A stretch of 64,000 nt of DNA from Acidobacteriaceae bacterium UBA1307 (GTDB lineage Bacteria; Acidobacteriota; Terriglobia; Terriglobales; Acidobacteriaceae), in the NCBI GenBank assembly GCA_002307235.1, contig DBTV01000004.1, positions 55,745-119,744 of the forward strand, in the 5' to 3' direction. Made by a program: the position numbers and the translations under genes. The notes beneath the pieces were generated by a model. It was not told where the DNA came from. It worked only from the letters and a program-made list of their open reading frames with translations, and ran no database searches. Below, piece after piece: positions 1 to 7,875 of this stretch; positions within the stretch are counted from its first letter, which is position 1, and every line of letters starts with the position of its first letter.

Positions 1-295
1 ACGCGGCCTCGGGCCCACTTGCCAGACCGAACCCTGCCTGCTGTCCCGGTCCGGTCTGCGCCAGAATCTTATCGAGCAGTCCGGCCGGGACCTCTGGTTC
101 CGGGGATAAAAACTCCAGCCATTCGCGTCCGCGCCGTGCCTCGTCAAACAGCACCGTGCAGGCCGGGCACTGCGCCATGTGGGCCGAGAAGCTGGCTTCG
201 TCCTCCGGCTTCAGAAGCCCATCCAGAGCGTCCGCCAAAAGCGCCTCCCACTGTCCGCAGGCAGGGGAATTGGGAAAATACATGCGCTCTGCCAT
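1..295 (-). CDS. Anti-sigma factor, zinc-finger (zf-HC2-like), partial at left edge
   Basis: The frame opens at an ATG two bases after the stop of the sigma factor and stays open to the window edge (98 codons visible), so the C-terminus is missing. It is preceded by a strong GGAGGTGAT ribosome site inside the end of the sigma gene, which indicates translational coupling. Residues Cys13, His39, Cys43 and Cys46 form the C...HxxxCxxC pattern of zinc-binding anti-sigma domains. Family knowledge: such proteins hold the cognate ECF sigma factor inactive until a signal arrives. No membrane segment is visible in the part present. The partner is inferred from adjacency only. Confidence 0.8.
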   Translation of the reverse strand, partial: MAERMYFPNSPACGQWEALLADALDGLLKPEDEASFSAHMAQCPACTVLFDEARRGREWLEFLSPEPEVPAGLLDKILAQTGPGQQAGFGLASGPEAA

Positions 296-297
296 GG

Positions 298-1014
298 TTA
301 CATCACCTCCCGTTGATTACGCTCCAGCAGGCGTGCCAGTTCGGCGCGGCCCCGGCTGATGCGAGACTTCACGGTTCCTTCGGGGATGCCCAGCACCTGG
401 GCGATCTCCTTGTAGTCCAAATCCTGTAAATCGCGTAAGATCACTGCCTCGCGCAACTCGACGGAAACGCGTGCCAGCGCCTGTTGTACCATCGTGCCGA
501 TTTCCTTTTTGGCCATCGCCTCGTGCGGCGAAATCTCGTGCGAGTTCAGCCGGTCAATCGGTGCCAGTTCGTCGCTCGCATCCCAGCCCTCGTCGAGCGA
601 GTCCGTCGTTCGTTGGTTGCGCGTGCGGCGGAAGTTGTCTACAAGCAGGTTGCGGGTCATGGTCGTGATCCACACCTCAAGGCTGCCGCGCTCGGCGTCG
701 AAACGCGCGAGGTTCCCGTAAATCTTCAGGAACACATCCTGCGTCAGATCCTCGGCGTCGGCCGCATTGCCGGTGAACCGGTAACAGATGCCGTACACGC
801 GACGGTGCTGCGAGCGGACCATCTCGGCCCAGGCGCCCGAGTCACCATCCATGCAGCGACGAACGAGTTGGCTCCAATCAACCTGCAGAGGACGTGCCTC
901 CTGACATGGCTGGGTCGCAACCGTCGTGCCGGCCAGGGTTTCCGGCGTTTCCGCCGCCCAACGCACCGGCTCGATCGGTCGCCGGGTTTGCTTTCCCGGT
1001 CCCATCAGCCCCAT
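298..1014 (-). CDS. ECF-type RNA polymerase sigma factor
   Basis: This 238-residue protein has a sigma region 2 (WAEMVRSQHRRVYGICYRFTG, then DAEDLTQDVFLKIY) and a C-terminal region 4 helix-turn-helix (LDYKEIAQVLGIPEGTVKSRISRGR). These mark a group 4 (ECF) sigma factor that directs RNA polymerase to a small regulon. An in-frame ATG also exists at 1047 (249 residues). The ATG at 1014 is preferred because GGAG lies four bases upstream and because a GGAACC-N16-CGTAAC element at 1055-1082 would place the transcript start near 1047. The next gene downstream is its probable zinc-finger anti-sigma partner. Which genes it controls cannot be seen here. Confidence 0.88.
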   Translation of the reverse strand: MGLMGPGKQTRRPIEPVRWAAETPETLAGTTVATQPCQEARPLQVDWSQLVRRCMDGDSGAWAEMVRSQHRRVYGICYRFTGNAADAEDLTQDVFLKIYGNLARFDAERGSLEVWITTMTRNLLVDNFRRTRNQRTTDSLDEGWDASDELAPIDRLNSHEISPHEAMAKKEIGTMVQQALARVSVELREAVILRDLQDLDYKEIAQVLGIPEGTVKSRISRGRAELARLLERNQREVM

Positions 1015-1054
1015 CACGCTCCAGCTTAATGTACCTGCGCACTGCATGGGGGTA

Positions 1055-1082
1055 GTTACGCAGGATCTTTAGCCTTGGTTCC
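1055..1082 (-). promoter_or_regulatory. Candidate ECF-type promoter upstream of the sigma gene
   Basis: On the minus strand GGAACC (1082-1077) is followed after 16 bases by CGTAAC (1060-1055). GGAAC at -35 with a 16-base spacer is typical of ECF-sigma promoters, and many ECF genes are autoregulated. The -10 match is loose, so this is tentative. Confidence 0.35.
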
Positions 1083-1186
1083 CTTGCCGCCTTCGGGAAA
1101 TCGCCGGGAAACCTTTTTCATCGCCAGAATCTCTTTTTGGGGGATTGGTCCAGACGGAACGGGGTGGGAGCAGGGGTGGGAGGAAG

Positions 1187-1263
1187 CAGGGGCACGCATG
1201 CCCCTGGAGCAGCAGACCATGTGCAGTGGACAGTGAGCAGACTGCCCACTGTCCACAGTGCAC
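1187..1263 (-). repeat. Two hairpins downstream of pyrC
   Basis: The 215-base gap between pyrC and the sigma gene holds no gene. It has an 8-bp-arm hairpin at 1187-1206 (CAGGGGCA / TGCCCCTG) and a longer one at 1221-1263 with GTGGACAGTG pairing to CACTGTCCAC, which touches the pyrC stop codon. Neither is followed by a T-run on the minus strand, so they may protect the 3' end or act as factor-assisted terminators. Confidence 0.45.
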
Positions 1264-2564
1264 TACGCCTGGCTGTCGTAGACCACGCGGCCTTCGCTGA
1301 CGGTCCAGCGGATCTTGCCCTGCATGGTCCAGCCGTCGAAGGGCGTGTTTTTGGACTTCGAGCGGGTTTCGGCAACCTTATAGCTCCATTCGGCCTTGGG
1401 GTCGAAGATGACCGCATCGCCGAAGCTGCCCACGCCGAGCGCTCCACGGCCCTTCATGCCAAGCAGCCCGGCAGGCTGGCCGCTCATCAGGCTGATGACG
1501 CGGCTCAGAGGCAGCTTGCCCTCCTTGTGCAGCCAGCGCAGCGCGAGGCCAAAGGAGGTTTCGAGGCCGAGGATGCCATTCGGCGCCTGATCGAACTCCA
1601 CCTCTTTTTCGTGCACGGCGTGCGGCGCGTGGTCGGTGGCAATGGCGTCGATGACGCCGTCGAGCAGTCCCTGCAACAGAGCGTCGCGGTCAGCGGCCGA
1701 GCGCAGCGGCGGACACATTTTGGCGTTGGTGTTGTAAAAGCCAACGTGCTCGTCGGTCAGCAGAAAGTGGTGCGGTGCAACCTCGCAGGTGACGCGCAGG
1801 CCATTGCGGCGGGCCTGACGCACGGCGGCGAGTGCCCCGGCGGTTGAAATGTGCGCCACGTGCAAGTGCACGCGCGGATCGCGCAGTTCGGTCACGAGGC
1901 GGATGTCGCGCTCGACGAGGCTGGTTTCTGCCTCTGCGGGCATGCCGCGCAGACCGAGCCGGAAGCTGGCCGGGCCCAGATTCATGGTGCCGCCCTGGGT
2001 CATCCGCGTGTCTTCGGCATGCTGAATCACGCACAGGCCAACGCGCGCGGCGGCAGACAGAGCCTCACGCATCACGCTTTCCTTGAGGATCGGCAACCCG
2101 TCGTCGGAGACGGCAACGGCACCGGCCGACTTCAGCGCGGCGTAGTCGTTGATAGCCTCGCCCTTCATGCCGCGCGTGGCGGCGGCGATGGGGAAGACGC
2201 GAACATGGGCGCCACGCTCGGCCTCAAGCATCCAGCGCGTGGTCTCGACCGAATCGTTGACCGGCCGCGTGTTGGGCATGGTGGCAACGGCGGTAAAGCC
2301 TCCGGCGGCGGCAGCGGCCGTGCCCGAGGCAATGGTCTCTTTGTGCGACTGGCCGGGCTCGCGCAGATGCACGTGCATGTCGATCAGGCCCGGCGCGACG
2401 ACCAGACCGGTGGCATCGAGCACCTCAATACCGCTGATGCCCTTGAGCTTGCCGGGGGCTGCAACCTCGGCCACATGGCCGTCCCGGATCAGAATGTCCT
2501 TCGGTGCCTCGACTCCGGCACCCGGGTCAAGCAGCAGACCTCCGCGAATCACCAATGCTGTCAT
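1263..2564 (-). CDS. pyrC: Dihydroorotase
   Basis: This is a 433-residue type I dihydroorotase, which cyclises N-carbamoyl-L-aspartate to dihydroorotate in the third step of UMP synthesis in the cytoplasm. The metal-binding HxH is in DMHVHLREPGQ near residue 63, followed by further zinc/ligand regions (HVAHIS, CEVAPHHF) and the late ATDHAPH motif carrying the catalytic Asp. Its ATG overlaps the pyrB stop codon (ATGA), so the two are translationally coupled. It is the last gene of the pyrR-pyrB-pyrC unit. Length and motifs are normal for the family. Confidence 0.95.
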   Translation of the reverse strand: MTALVIRGGLLLDPGAGVEAPKDILIRDGHVAEVAAPGKLKGISGIEVLDATGLVVAPGLIDMHVHLREPGQSHKETIASGTAAAAAGGFTAVATMPNTRPVNDSVETTRWMLEAERGAHVRVFPIAAATRGMKGEAINDYAALKSAGAVAVSDDGLPILKESVMREALSAAARVGLCVIQHAEDTRMTQGGTMNLGPASFRLGLRGMPAEAETSLVERDIRLVTELRDPRVHLHVAHISTAGALAAVRQARRNGLRVTCEVAPHHFLLTDEHVGFYNTNAKMCPPLRSAADRDALLQGLLDGVIDAIATDHAPHAVHEKEVEFDQAPNGILGLETSFGLALRWLHKEGKLPLSRVISLMSGQPAGLLGMKGRGALGVGSFGDAVIFDPKAEWSYKVAETRSKSKNTPFDGWTMQGKIRWTVSEGRVVYDSQA

Positions 2565-3580
2565 GCCCGACCTCCCTGCGCCTTCATGGCGCGTTCCACC
2601 ACGGCCATGCGGATCGCCACGCCGTTGGTCACCTGTTCGAGAATCGCCGACTGAGCGCCGTCGGCCACGCCGGCGGTAATCTCAAGCCCGCGAATGATCG
2701 GCCCCGGATGCAGCACGACGGCCTCAGGCGCGAACTTGGCCAGACGCGGCCCGGTCAATTGATAACCGGCGATGTACTCGTCGCGATCCAGTTGCTGACC
2801 GGCCAGGCGCTCGGCCTGAATGCGCAGCATGTTGATGACCTGCGAACGCCCGAGCGCCGCCTCAAAGTCGCGTTCAATTTCAATGTTGGGTCCGGCCGAG
2901 GCGGCCAGTTCCGGCAGCAGAGCCTTCGGTCCGCACAGAATCACATGCGCGCCCAGCCGCGGCAGCAACAGCATGTTCGAGCGGGCAACGCGGCTATGCA
3001 GAATGTCGCCGACAATCGCCACGGTGACGCCTTCAAGCGTCTTCGCGTTGACCTCGGTCGCGCCCGCGCGCAGATGCGCCAGAATGGTGCGCAGATCAAG
3101 CAGAGCCTGCGTCGGATGCTCATGCATGCCGTCGCCCGCGTTCAGAATCGGCAGCCGGGTTTCGCCCTCAAGCAGCCAGGGCGCTCCCGAGGAGTTATGG
3201 CGCAGAATGATCGTCTCGGCGCCAAGCGCGCGCAGGGTCAGCCCCGTGTCCTTGAGCGACTCGCCCTTCTCAATGCTCGAGCTGAGGTTCGAGACCAGCG
3301 TCGTATCGGCGCCGAGCGCCTTGGCGGCCAGCTCAAAGCTGGTGCGGGTGCGCGTTGACGACTCGTAGAACAGCAGGGCGACACGGCGCTTGGCCAGAAT
3401 TTTGGCGCGTTCCAGCGGGTCCATCTGTTCAAGCGCAGTGGCCCGGGTCAAAACTTCGCTCAGTTCCTCAAGGTTCAGGTGCAACACCGAGAGCAGTGAA
3501 CCGGAGTTGTAAGGAAAAGGGGAGGGAGGCACGGGCGGCGTGGAAAGCGGACGACGAAGAGTAGGTGCAGCTGCGTTCAT
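2561..3580 (-). CDS. pyrB: Aspartate carbamoyltransferase catalytic subunit
   Basis: This 339-residue enzyme joins carbamoyl phosphate and aspartate, the committed step of pyrimidine synthesis. The carbamoyl-phosphate loop is visible as FYESSTRTRTSFE, and HPTQALLDL and the HPGPI region are also present. The start at 3580 (MNAAAPT) is preferred. A longer frame opens at 3673 (31 more residues), but that extension runs through a strong hairpin and has no family-like sequence. No recognisable Shine-Dalgarno precedes 3580. No regulatory subunit (pyrI) is seen. It lies 119 bp after pyrR, and the spacer contains the hairpin listed separately. Confidence 0.94.
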   Translation of the reverse strand: MNAAAPTLRRPLSTPPVPPSPFPYNSGSLLSVLHLNLEELSEVLTRATALEQMDPLERAKILAKRRVALLFYESSTRTRTSFELAAKALGADTTLVSNLSSSIEKGESLKDTGLTLRALGAETIILRHNSSGAPWLLEGETRLPILNAGDGMHEHPTQALLDLRTILAHLRAGATEVNAKTLEGVTVAIVGDILHSRVARSNMLLLPRLGAHVILCGPKALLPELAASAGPNIEIERDFEAALGRSQVINMLRIQAERLAGQQLDRDEYIAGYQLTGPRLAKFAPEAVVLHPGPIIRGLEITAGVADGAQSAILEQVTNGVAIRMAVVERAMKAQGGRA

Positions 3581-3593
3581 AGGTTTGATTTGT

Positions 3594-3615
3594 ACCGGAG
3601 CACACGGGCTCCGGT
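3594..3615 (-). promoter_or_regulatory. Hairpin in the pyrR-pyrB spacer, just before the pyrB start
   Basis: An 8-bp perfect stem (ACCGGAGC / GCTCCGGT) with a 6-base loop ends 13 bases upstream of the pyrB ATG on the minus strand. There is no T-run, so it is not an intrinsic terminator. Given pyrR immediately upstream, it could be a translational control element, but the PyrR-binding loop consensus of Bacillus is not evident. Confidence 0.45.
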
Positions 3616-3699
3616 CCGGTTTGAGGTTGTTGCCCGCGGCCCAACGGAAAACGGGCATGGGCGGCACGCGCACGGGGCGCGCCGCGCGGAGAGGTCGAT

Positions 3700-4272
3700 C
3701 TACTCGTTGACCTTCTCGACCAAAAGCACCTGCTCGGCGCCATCGACTTCCTGGAACTTGACCTCGATGATCTCGCGGCTTGCGGTCGGCACGGTGCGGC
3801 CCACATAGCTGGCCTCAATGGGCAGTTCGCGATGGCCACGGTCGATCAGCACGCACAACTGTACGCGGCGCGGGCGGCCGTGGGCAAACAACGCATCGAG
3901 CGCAGCGCGCACGGTGCGGCCCGTGTACAGCACGTCATCGCACAGCACCACGTCGCGGCCGTTGATGTCGAAGCCGATGGCGCCGGGGGTGACCACCGGA
4001 CGCACGTCGGCCGTCGTCAAGTCGTCGCGATAAAACTGAATGTCGAGCACGCCGGTATCCACCGTGCGCTTCTCGATGCCGGAGATCAGCTTGCCGAGCC
4101 GCTCGGCCAGCGGAATGCCGCGCCGCTTGATGCCGACCAGCGCCAGATCTTCGCTGCCATTGCTTTTTTCAACGATCTCGTGGGCCAGACGGACCAGCGT
4201 GCGCTCGATCTCCGAGGCAGACATCAGACGGCCCTTCAGGCGCAGGTTCGGACTTTCTTGGGCTTCGCTCAT
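3700..4272 (-). CDS. pyrR: Bifunctional pyr operon regulator / uracil phosphoribosyltransferase PyrR
   Basis: This 190-residue PyrR protein has the PRPP-binding loop VVLCDDVLYTGRTVRAALD, the IDRGHRELPI segment and the VGRTVPT tail typical of PyrR. Family knowledge: PyrR binds pyr mRNA in a UMP-dependent way and often retains uracil phosphoribosyltransferase activity. The start is the ATG at 4272, preceded by AAGGA at good spacing. The same frame is open further upstream, but that part is antisense-like overlap with the next gene and lies above the promoter. It heads the pyrR-pyrB-pyrC operon. Confidence 0.94.
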   Translation of the reverse strand: MSEAQESPNLRLKGRLMSASEIERTLVRLAHEIVEKSNGSEDLALVGIKRRGIPLAERLGKLISGIEKRTVDTGVLDIQFYRDDLTTADVRPVVTPGAIGFDINGRDVVLCDDVLYTGRTVRAALDALFAHGRPRRVQLCVLIDRGHRELPIEASYVGRTVPTASREIIEVKFQEVDGAEQVLLVEKVNE

Positions 4273-4303
4273 GATTTTCCTTGTGCCTCGCGTCTCTCGT
4301 GGG

Positions 4304-4332
4304 ATCATACGAGGCTTTTTGAATTTGGGCAA
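4304..4332 (-). promoter_or_regulatory. Sigma-70-type promoter of the pyr operon
   Basis: Minus strand: TTGCCC (4332-4327), a 17-base spacer, then TATGAT (4309-4304). The predicted transcript start leaves a leader of about 25-30 bases before the pyrR ATG, too short for a classical pyr attenuator in front of pyrR. Confidence 0.65.
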
Positions 4333-4364
4333 GCAATCGAGAATGCGATGGTGCAGCCTTCTCC

Positions 4365-5042
4365 CTAGAGCTGCGGACGACGCGCGCGAGCGGCCACACG
4401 AGCACCAATCACGCCGCCAGCCACGGCGAACACAAGCAGAAAAAACATCAATAACGAAAGGGTGGCAAGCAGCCATCCCGCCCGGCCCTCGGCAGAGAGC
4501 AGCGCGGCGCGGGTCGCGGCAATCGTCTGCGCATCGACGCCCATCGACGTCCACTGCTGCACCAATTGCTGACCGACAAGATTCTGCCACAAATCGTCGA
4601 AGAAATTCGTCTGATGAGACCAGAGTCTGGAACAGAAGAGAATCACGCCAGTGGTGGCCATCGCCGTCGAACCGCCAATCAGCCCGGTCACCAACCCGAT
4701 GCGGGCTCCGGCGCCCATCGTGATCCAAGCCGGGGCGCGGCCGCGCATATACAAGAGCACCACCCAGTTGGCCGCCAGCGCCATCAGCAGTGTGCCAAAG
4801 ATGCCCAGTGGTGAAAGCATATTGCAGGCAATGCCGGCCGGAATCGCCAGCACCAGGACGAAACGCAGGGCACGCTTCCAGTCCACCATGCTGGCATCAC
4901 GCGGCTGGGCCTGCTCCGCGCCACTCGATTCGAGCGCGGTGGCACCCTCGCCCGTAAACACCAACTGCGGCAACCCACACGAGGGACAAAAGTTCGCTCC
5001 CTCTTCAACGGCTTCACGGCAGCGACGGCAGGTGGTCTCCAT
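4365..5042 (-). CDS. Zinc-ribbon membrane protein of unknown function
   Basis: This 225-residue protein begins with a double CxxC zinc ribbon (CRRC at residues 5-8 and CPSC near 19-22, followed by G-L-P). A linker and about four hydrophobic segments follow: FVLVLAIPAGIA, FGTLLMALAANWVVLLYM, IGLVTGLIGGSTAMATTGVILF, and LATLSLLMFFLLVFAVAGGVIGA. The layout is an N-terminal cytoplasmic zinc ribbon on an inner-membrane protein, a common architecture among uncharacterised acidobacterial and other proteins. No catalytic motif is seen. It lies 92 bp upstream of pyrR on the same strand, but pyrR has its own promoter in that gap. Confidence 0.8.
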   Translation of the reverse strand: METTCRRCREAVEEGANFCPSCGLPQLVFTGEGATALESSGAEQAQPRDASMVDWKRALRFVLVLAIPAGIACNMLSPLGIFGTLLMALAANWVVLLYMRGRAPAWITMGAGARIGLVTGLIGGSTAMATTGVILFCSRLWSHQTNFFDDLWQNLVGQQLVQQWTSMGVDAQTIAATRAALLSAEGRAGWLLATLSLLMFFLLVFAVAGGVIGARVAARARRPQL

Positions 5043-5093
5043 ACCTACAAGCCTAAAACATTCCCCCGGCCCATGCCGATGATCGCGCCAACC

Positions 5094-5303
5094 CTATGCA
5101 GATACATGGAACGACGGCTTCTTTTTGCGAGGCGCCCGGCGGAGCCCCACCACACGCAGCAACGATGCGAAAAAACCGTGATGGCAGACGCGGCAGCGCA
5201 CTGGATATTTTCCCAGCAGCACATGGAAAAGATAGGACAGACGAAAACGCGAGGTTCTTACTTTCGTCCCATAGCAACGCGGGCAGGTAGACTCTACTTG
5301 CAT
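5094..5303 (-). CDS. Small CxxC zinc-ribbon protein
   Basis: This 69-residue basic protein has two cysteine pairs, CPRC near residue 7 and CRVC near residue 37, the four ligands of one zinc ribbon. Between them is a hydrophobic stretch (LSYLFHVLLG) and after them FFASLLRVVGL and a basic RKKK tail. GGGGAA lies upstream of the ATG. The regular spacing of the cysteines argues for a real gene. It sits just upstream of another zinc-ribbon gene on the same strand. The function is unknown, and it may be membrane-associated through its hydrophobic middle. Confidence 0.6.
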   Translation of the reverse strand: MQVESTCPRCYGTKVRTSRFRLSYLFHVLLGKYPVRCRVCHHGFFASLLRVVGLRRAPRKKKPSFHVSA

Positions 5304-5421
5304 TTGATTTTCCCCGAGACGTGTAGTGAATTAAATTTGGACAACTATTACTTTGGTATATCCTAAAGTGCGTACATTAGTCACATTCGCGGTCGAAAAT
5401 TTTGGGAATTTTATTGATCCA

Positions 5422-5471
5422 CAAAAAAACTCCGGTGGCTCCAGAATCAGATTCTGGGCAGCCCCGGAGTT
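5422..5471 (-). terminator. Intrinsic terminator after cmk
   Basis: The outer stem AACTCCGG/CCGGAGTT and inner stem CCAGAAT/ATTCTGG form a long hairpin. On the minus strand it is followed by seven Ts, directly downstream of cmk. Confidence 0.85.
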
Positions 5472-5494
5472 CTCTTTGCTGGATACTTCTGAAT

Positions 5495-6190
5495 CTACTG
5501 TTGCGCCAACCGTGCCGCGACGATCTCTTCGGCCTTGGCCACAGTCTCGTCGAGCGTCAGGTGGGTCGAATCGAGCAGGATCGCGTCCTCGGCCGGACGC
5601 AGCGGCGAATCGGTCCGCGTGCGGTCACGCTGGTCGCGCTCGCGCAGTTCGCGGATCACCGCGGCGGCGTCAATCGCCGGCTTCGGGCCCATCTGGTCGA
5701 AGCGGCGCTGGCCGCGAATCTCCGGGTCGGCATCGAGAAAAATCTTCACTTCCGCCTGCGGAAAGACCACCGTGCCAATGTCGCGGCCTTCCATCACCAC
5801 GCCGCCCTCGGTGCCGAGCTGCTGTTGCAGCGCGACCATCCAGGCGCGGATCGGCGGAAAGACGCTGACCTTCGAGGCGGCCTGCGTCACCTCGGGGGTG
5901 CGAATGGTGGCGGTGACCTCTTCGTTGTCGAGCAGAACGCGGTTGCCCTCGGCCGTCGGCTCCAGGCGGATCGCGGTCGTCGCCGACAGCGCGATCAGTT
6001 GCGCCTCGTCGTCGAGCGCCACACCGGCCCGCAGGGCCTTCAGCGCGAAGGCGCGATACATGGCGCCGGTTTCAAGGTTGAGCAGGCCAAAACGGCGGGC
6101 CAGGTGGCGGGCAATGGTGCTTTTGCCCGCCCCGGCCGGCCCGTCGATGGCCACAATCGGTTTGCGTAAGTGCTGCCCGTTCGTGCTCAT
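5495..6190 (-). CDS. cmk: Cytidylate kinase
   Basis: This 231-residue protein phosphorylates CMP/dCMP with ATP in the cytoplasm. The P-loop is at the N-terminus (IDGPAGAGKSTIARHLA), followed by the nucleotide-binding segment LETGAMYRAFALKA and the CMP-contacting MEGRDIGTVVFPQAEVKIFLDA. The DRTRTDSPLRPAEDAILLDST segment is also diagnostic. The start ATG directly abuts the stop codon of the upstream gene, so the two are probably cotranscribed, ending at the terminator at 5422-5471. Confidence 0.96.
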   Translation of the reverse strand: MSTNGQHLRKPIVAIDGPAGAGKSTIARHLARRFGLLNLETGAMYRAFALKALRAGVALDDEAQLIALSATTAIRLEPTAEGNRVLLDNEEVTATIRTPEVTQAASKVSVFPPIRAWMVALQQQLGTEGGVVMEGRDIGTVVFPQAEVKIFLDADPEIRGQRRFDQMGPKPAIDAAAVIRELRERDQRDRTRTDSPLRPAEDAILLDSTHLTLDETVAKAEEIVAARLAQQ

Positions 6191-7789
6191 TTATTTGTGC
6201 TTCTTTGCCACCGGACGAGCCGCGACCGGACGCTTGGCACCGCCGGACTTGGCAACAACCGGCTTGCGGCTGGCCGGGCGCGCCGCCGGGCGGGCCGAGT
6301 TGGACTTGTGCGCGGGCTTCGAGGCTGGCTTGGCCGCGGGCTTGGCGCTGAACTTGGGCTTGGGCGCCGAGGACTTCGCGTGGGCGCTGACCGGCTTGGA
6401 TGCGTGGCTGGTCGGCTTCGACGCAGGCTTGGCATGCGCCGGAGCGTGGCTGCTGCCCGTGCGCTTGGCGGCGGGCTTGGCCGACGGAAAGCTGCGATGC
6501 GACGCGGCCGGACGGGCATGCGTGGCCGCGCTGGCAGGGCGCTTGGCCCCGTGCGAAGACGCTGCCGGCTTCGACGGACGCGTATGCGCCGCCGTCCGTA
6601 CCGTGTGCGCGCGCTCGGGGGCGGGCTTGGGAGCCTCCACCTTCGCTTCCGCCTTAACTTCAGCCTTGGCCTCCGTCTTGACGGCCTCGGGCCTGGCTTC
6701 CACCTTGACCTCGGGCTTCGCCTCGGGCTTCGCCTCGGCCTTGGCTTCAGCCTTGACTTGAACCGCGGTCTCGGCAACCGAAGCCGCCGGAGTTGCCTCC
6801 ACGGGCCGGATCGTCGGACGCAGAATCGGCGAGGTCACAGGAATCACCGGATGGTAGACCGGAGCGATGTGCTCCTCTTCGCGCTCAAAAAAGAAGTTGG
6901 AACCGGCCGAAGTGCTGGCATACATCGTCGGCGAGGTCGAGAACTCCGGCAGCGTGCCGGCCACGTAGAAGTGCGGCGCATGACCGAGAGAGATCGTGTG
7001 TACCTGACGGGTGGCCACCAGGCCACGCAACACCTCGCGCACCTTGCTGCGCGCCGTCAAGGTCGACAGGAACATCTCCACGTCTTCCATCGTCGCCGCA
7101 ATCACGGCCTGCAGATAGATCGAAGCCAGCACCGAGATCGCCGTCACCTGCGAGGTCGAGGCGCCTTCGGCAATGGCCTTCTGATGGCTGTGCTTGAGCA
7201 GTTGCCACTCGGCCGCCTTGCCCGGCGACGAGACGATCGGGATGATGCGCAACTGCTGCCAAAGCTCGGCAATCGCACGCAGCACGGCACTTTCCGTCAC
7301 GCCGTTGCCCAGGTCGCGCGCCAGTGCCGAGGCCGTGGCATCGCCATTGGCATCAATAAGTTTGTAGGTTTGCACCGCCAGCGGCGAGACCTGTCGCGAG
7401 CCGGTCAGTTGTGGAATCCGGCGCCAGTCGCGGTCGCCGCGCAGAGCATACACGTAGGGCAACACCCAGGTCGCCACCACGTAATCGGCCTGCTCGCCGG
7501 GAATGCCCAGCAGATTCAGCCGAACCACCACGCCGTCCTGCTCCAAACGGACCAGCAGCTCTTCAGCAAGAGCAATCAGCTTGGCGTCGGGCGTAATATC
7601 GTGCTCGCCGGCAATCGCTTCAACAAAGGTCGGCGCGACCGATGTGGTAATCTGCCGTTTCGGCAGAAAAAGACAGAGTCCAGTCTCTTCGATCCACGTA
7701 CGGGCATCCTCGAAGGTCATGGTCCCGCGTCCGTTTTGGCGCAACCGCTCGGCGCGCGAAGCTTCTAATTGCTCTGATGTCAAAGACAA
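6191..7789 (-). CDS. Winged-helix-like protein with long Ala/Lys/Pro-rich histone-H1-like tail
   Basis: The N-terminal ~300 residues form a globular part (TFEDARTWIEETGLCLFLPKR, then LIDANGDATASALARDLG and AVLRAIAELWQQLRIIPIVS) that looks like winged-helix DNA-binding segments. A distant relation to AlkZ/YcaQ-type proteins is possible but unproven. The last ~200 residues are low complexity: first Lys-Ala-Glu-Pro repeats, then a Lys/Ala/Ser/His/Pro stretch very like histone H1 or bacterial nucleoid proteins. The start is uncertain. TTG at 7789 has GGAAG seven bases upstream, and GTG at 7828 is the longest option. It abuts cmk. DNA binding is inference. Confidence 0.7.
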   Translation of the reverse strand: MSLTSEQLEASRAERLRQNGRGTMTFEDARTWIEETGLCLFLPKRQITTSVAPTFVEAIAGEHDITPDAKLIALAEELLVRLEQDGVVVRLNLLGIPGEQADYVVATWVLPYVYALRGDRDWRRIPQLTGSRQVSPLAVQTYKLIDANGDATASALARDLGNGVTESAVLRAIAELWQQLRIIPIVSSPGKAAEWQLLKHSHQKAIAEGASTSQVTAISVLASIYLQAVIAATMEDVEMFLSTLTARSKVREVLRGLVATRQVHTISLGHAPHFYVAGTLPEFSTSPTMYASTSAGSNFFFEREEEHIAPVYHPVIPVTSPILRPTIRPVEATPAASVAETAVQVKAEAKAEAKPEAKPEVKVEARPEAVKTEAKAEVKAEAKVEAPKPAPERAHTVRTAAHTRPSKPAASSHGAKRPASAATHARPAASHRSFPSAKPAAKRTGSSHAPAHAKPASKPTSHASKPVSAHAKSSAPKPKFSAKPAAKPASKPAHKSNSARPAARPASRKPVVAKSGGAKRPVAARPVAKKHK

Positions 7790-7875
7790 ACCCTCACTTC
7801 CAGGCTGGCGTACCACCGTGCAGCACACGCCCCTAGGGGCATCGCAGCGGCCTGTCCCTCCATTTTAGACGCGAT

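Noticed and set aside
4273..4728. N-terminal extension of the pyrR frame
   Set aside because: It overlaps the zinc-ribbon gene and the pyr promoter and has no PyrR similarity. The ATG at 4272 has a proper ribosome site.
6170..7768. Long plus-strand frame rich in Gly, Leu and Arg
   Set aside because: Mirror of the Ala/Lys/Pro repeats of the minus-strand gene. The apparent repeats come from the real gene's codon periodicity.
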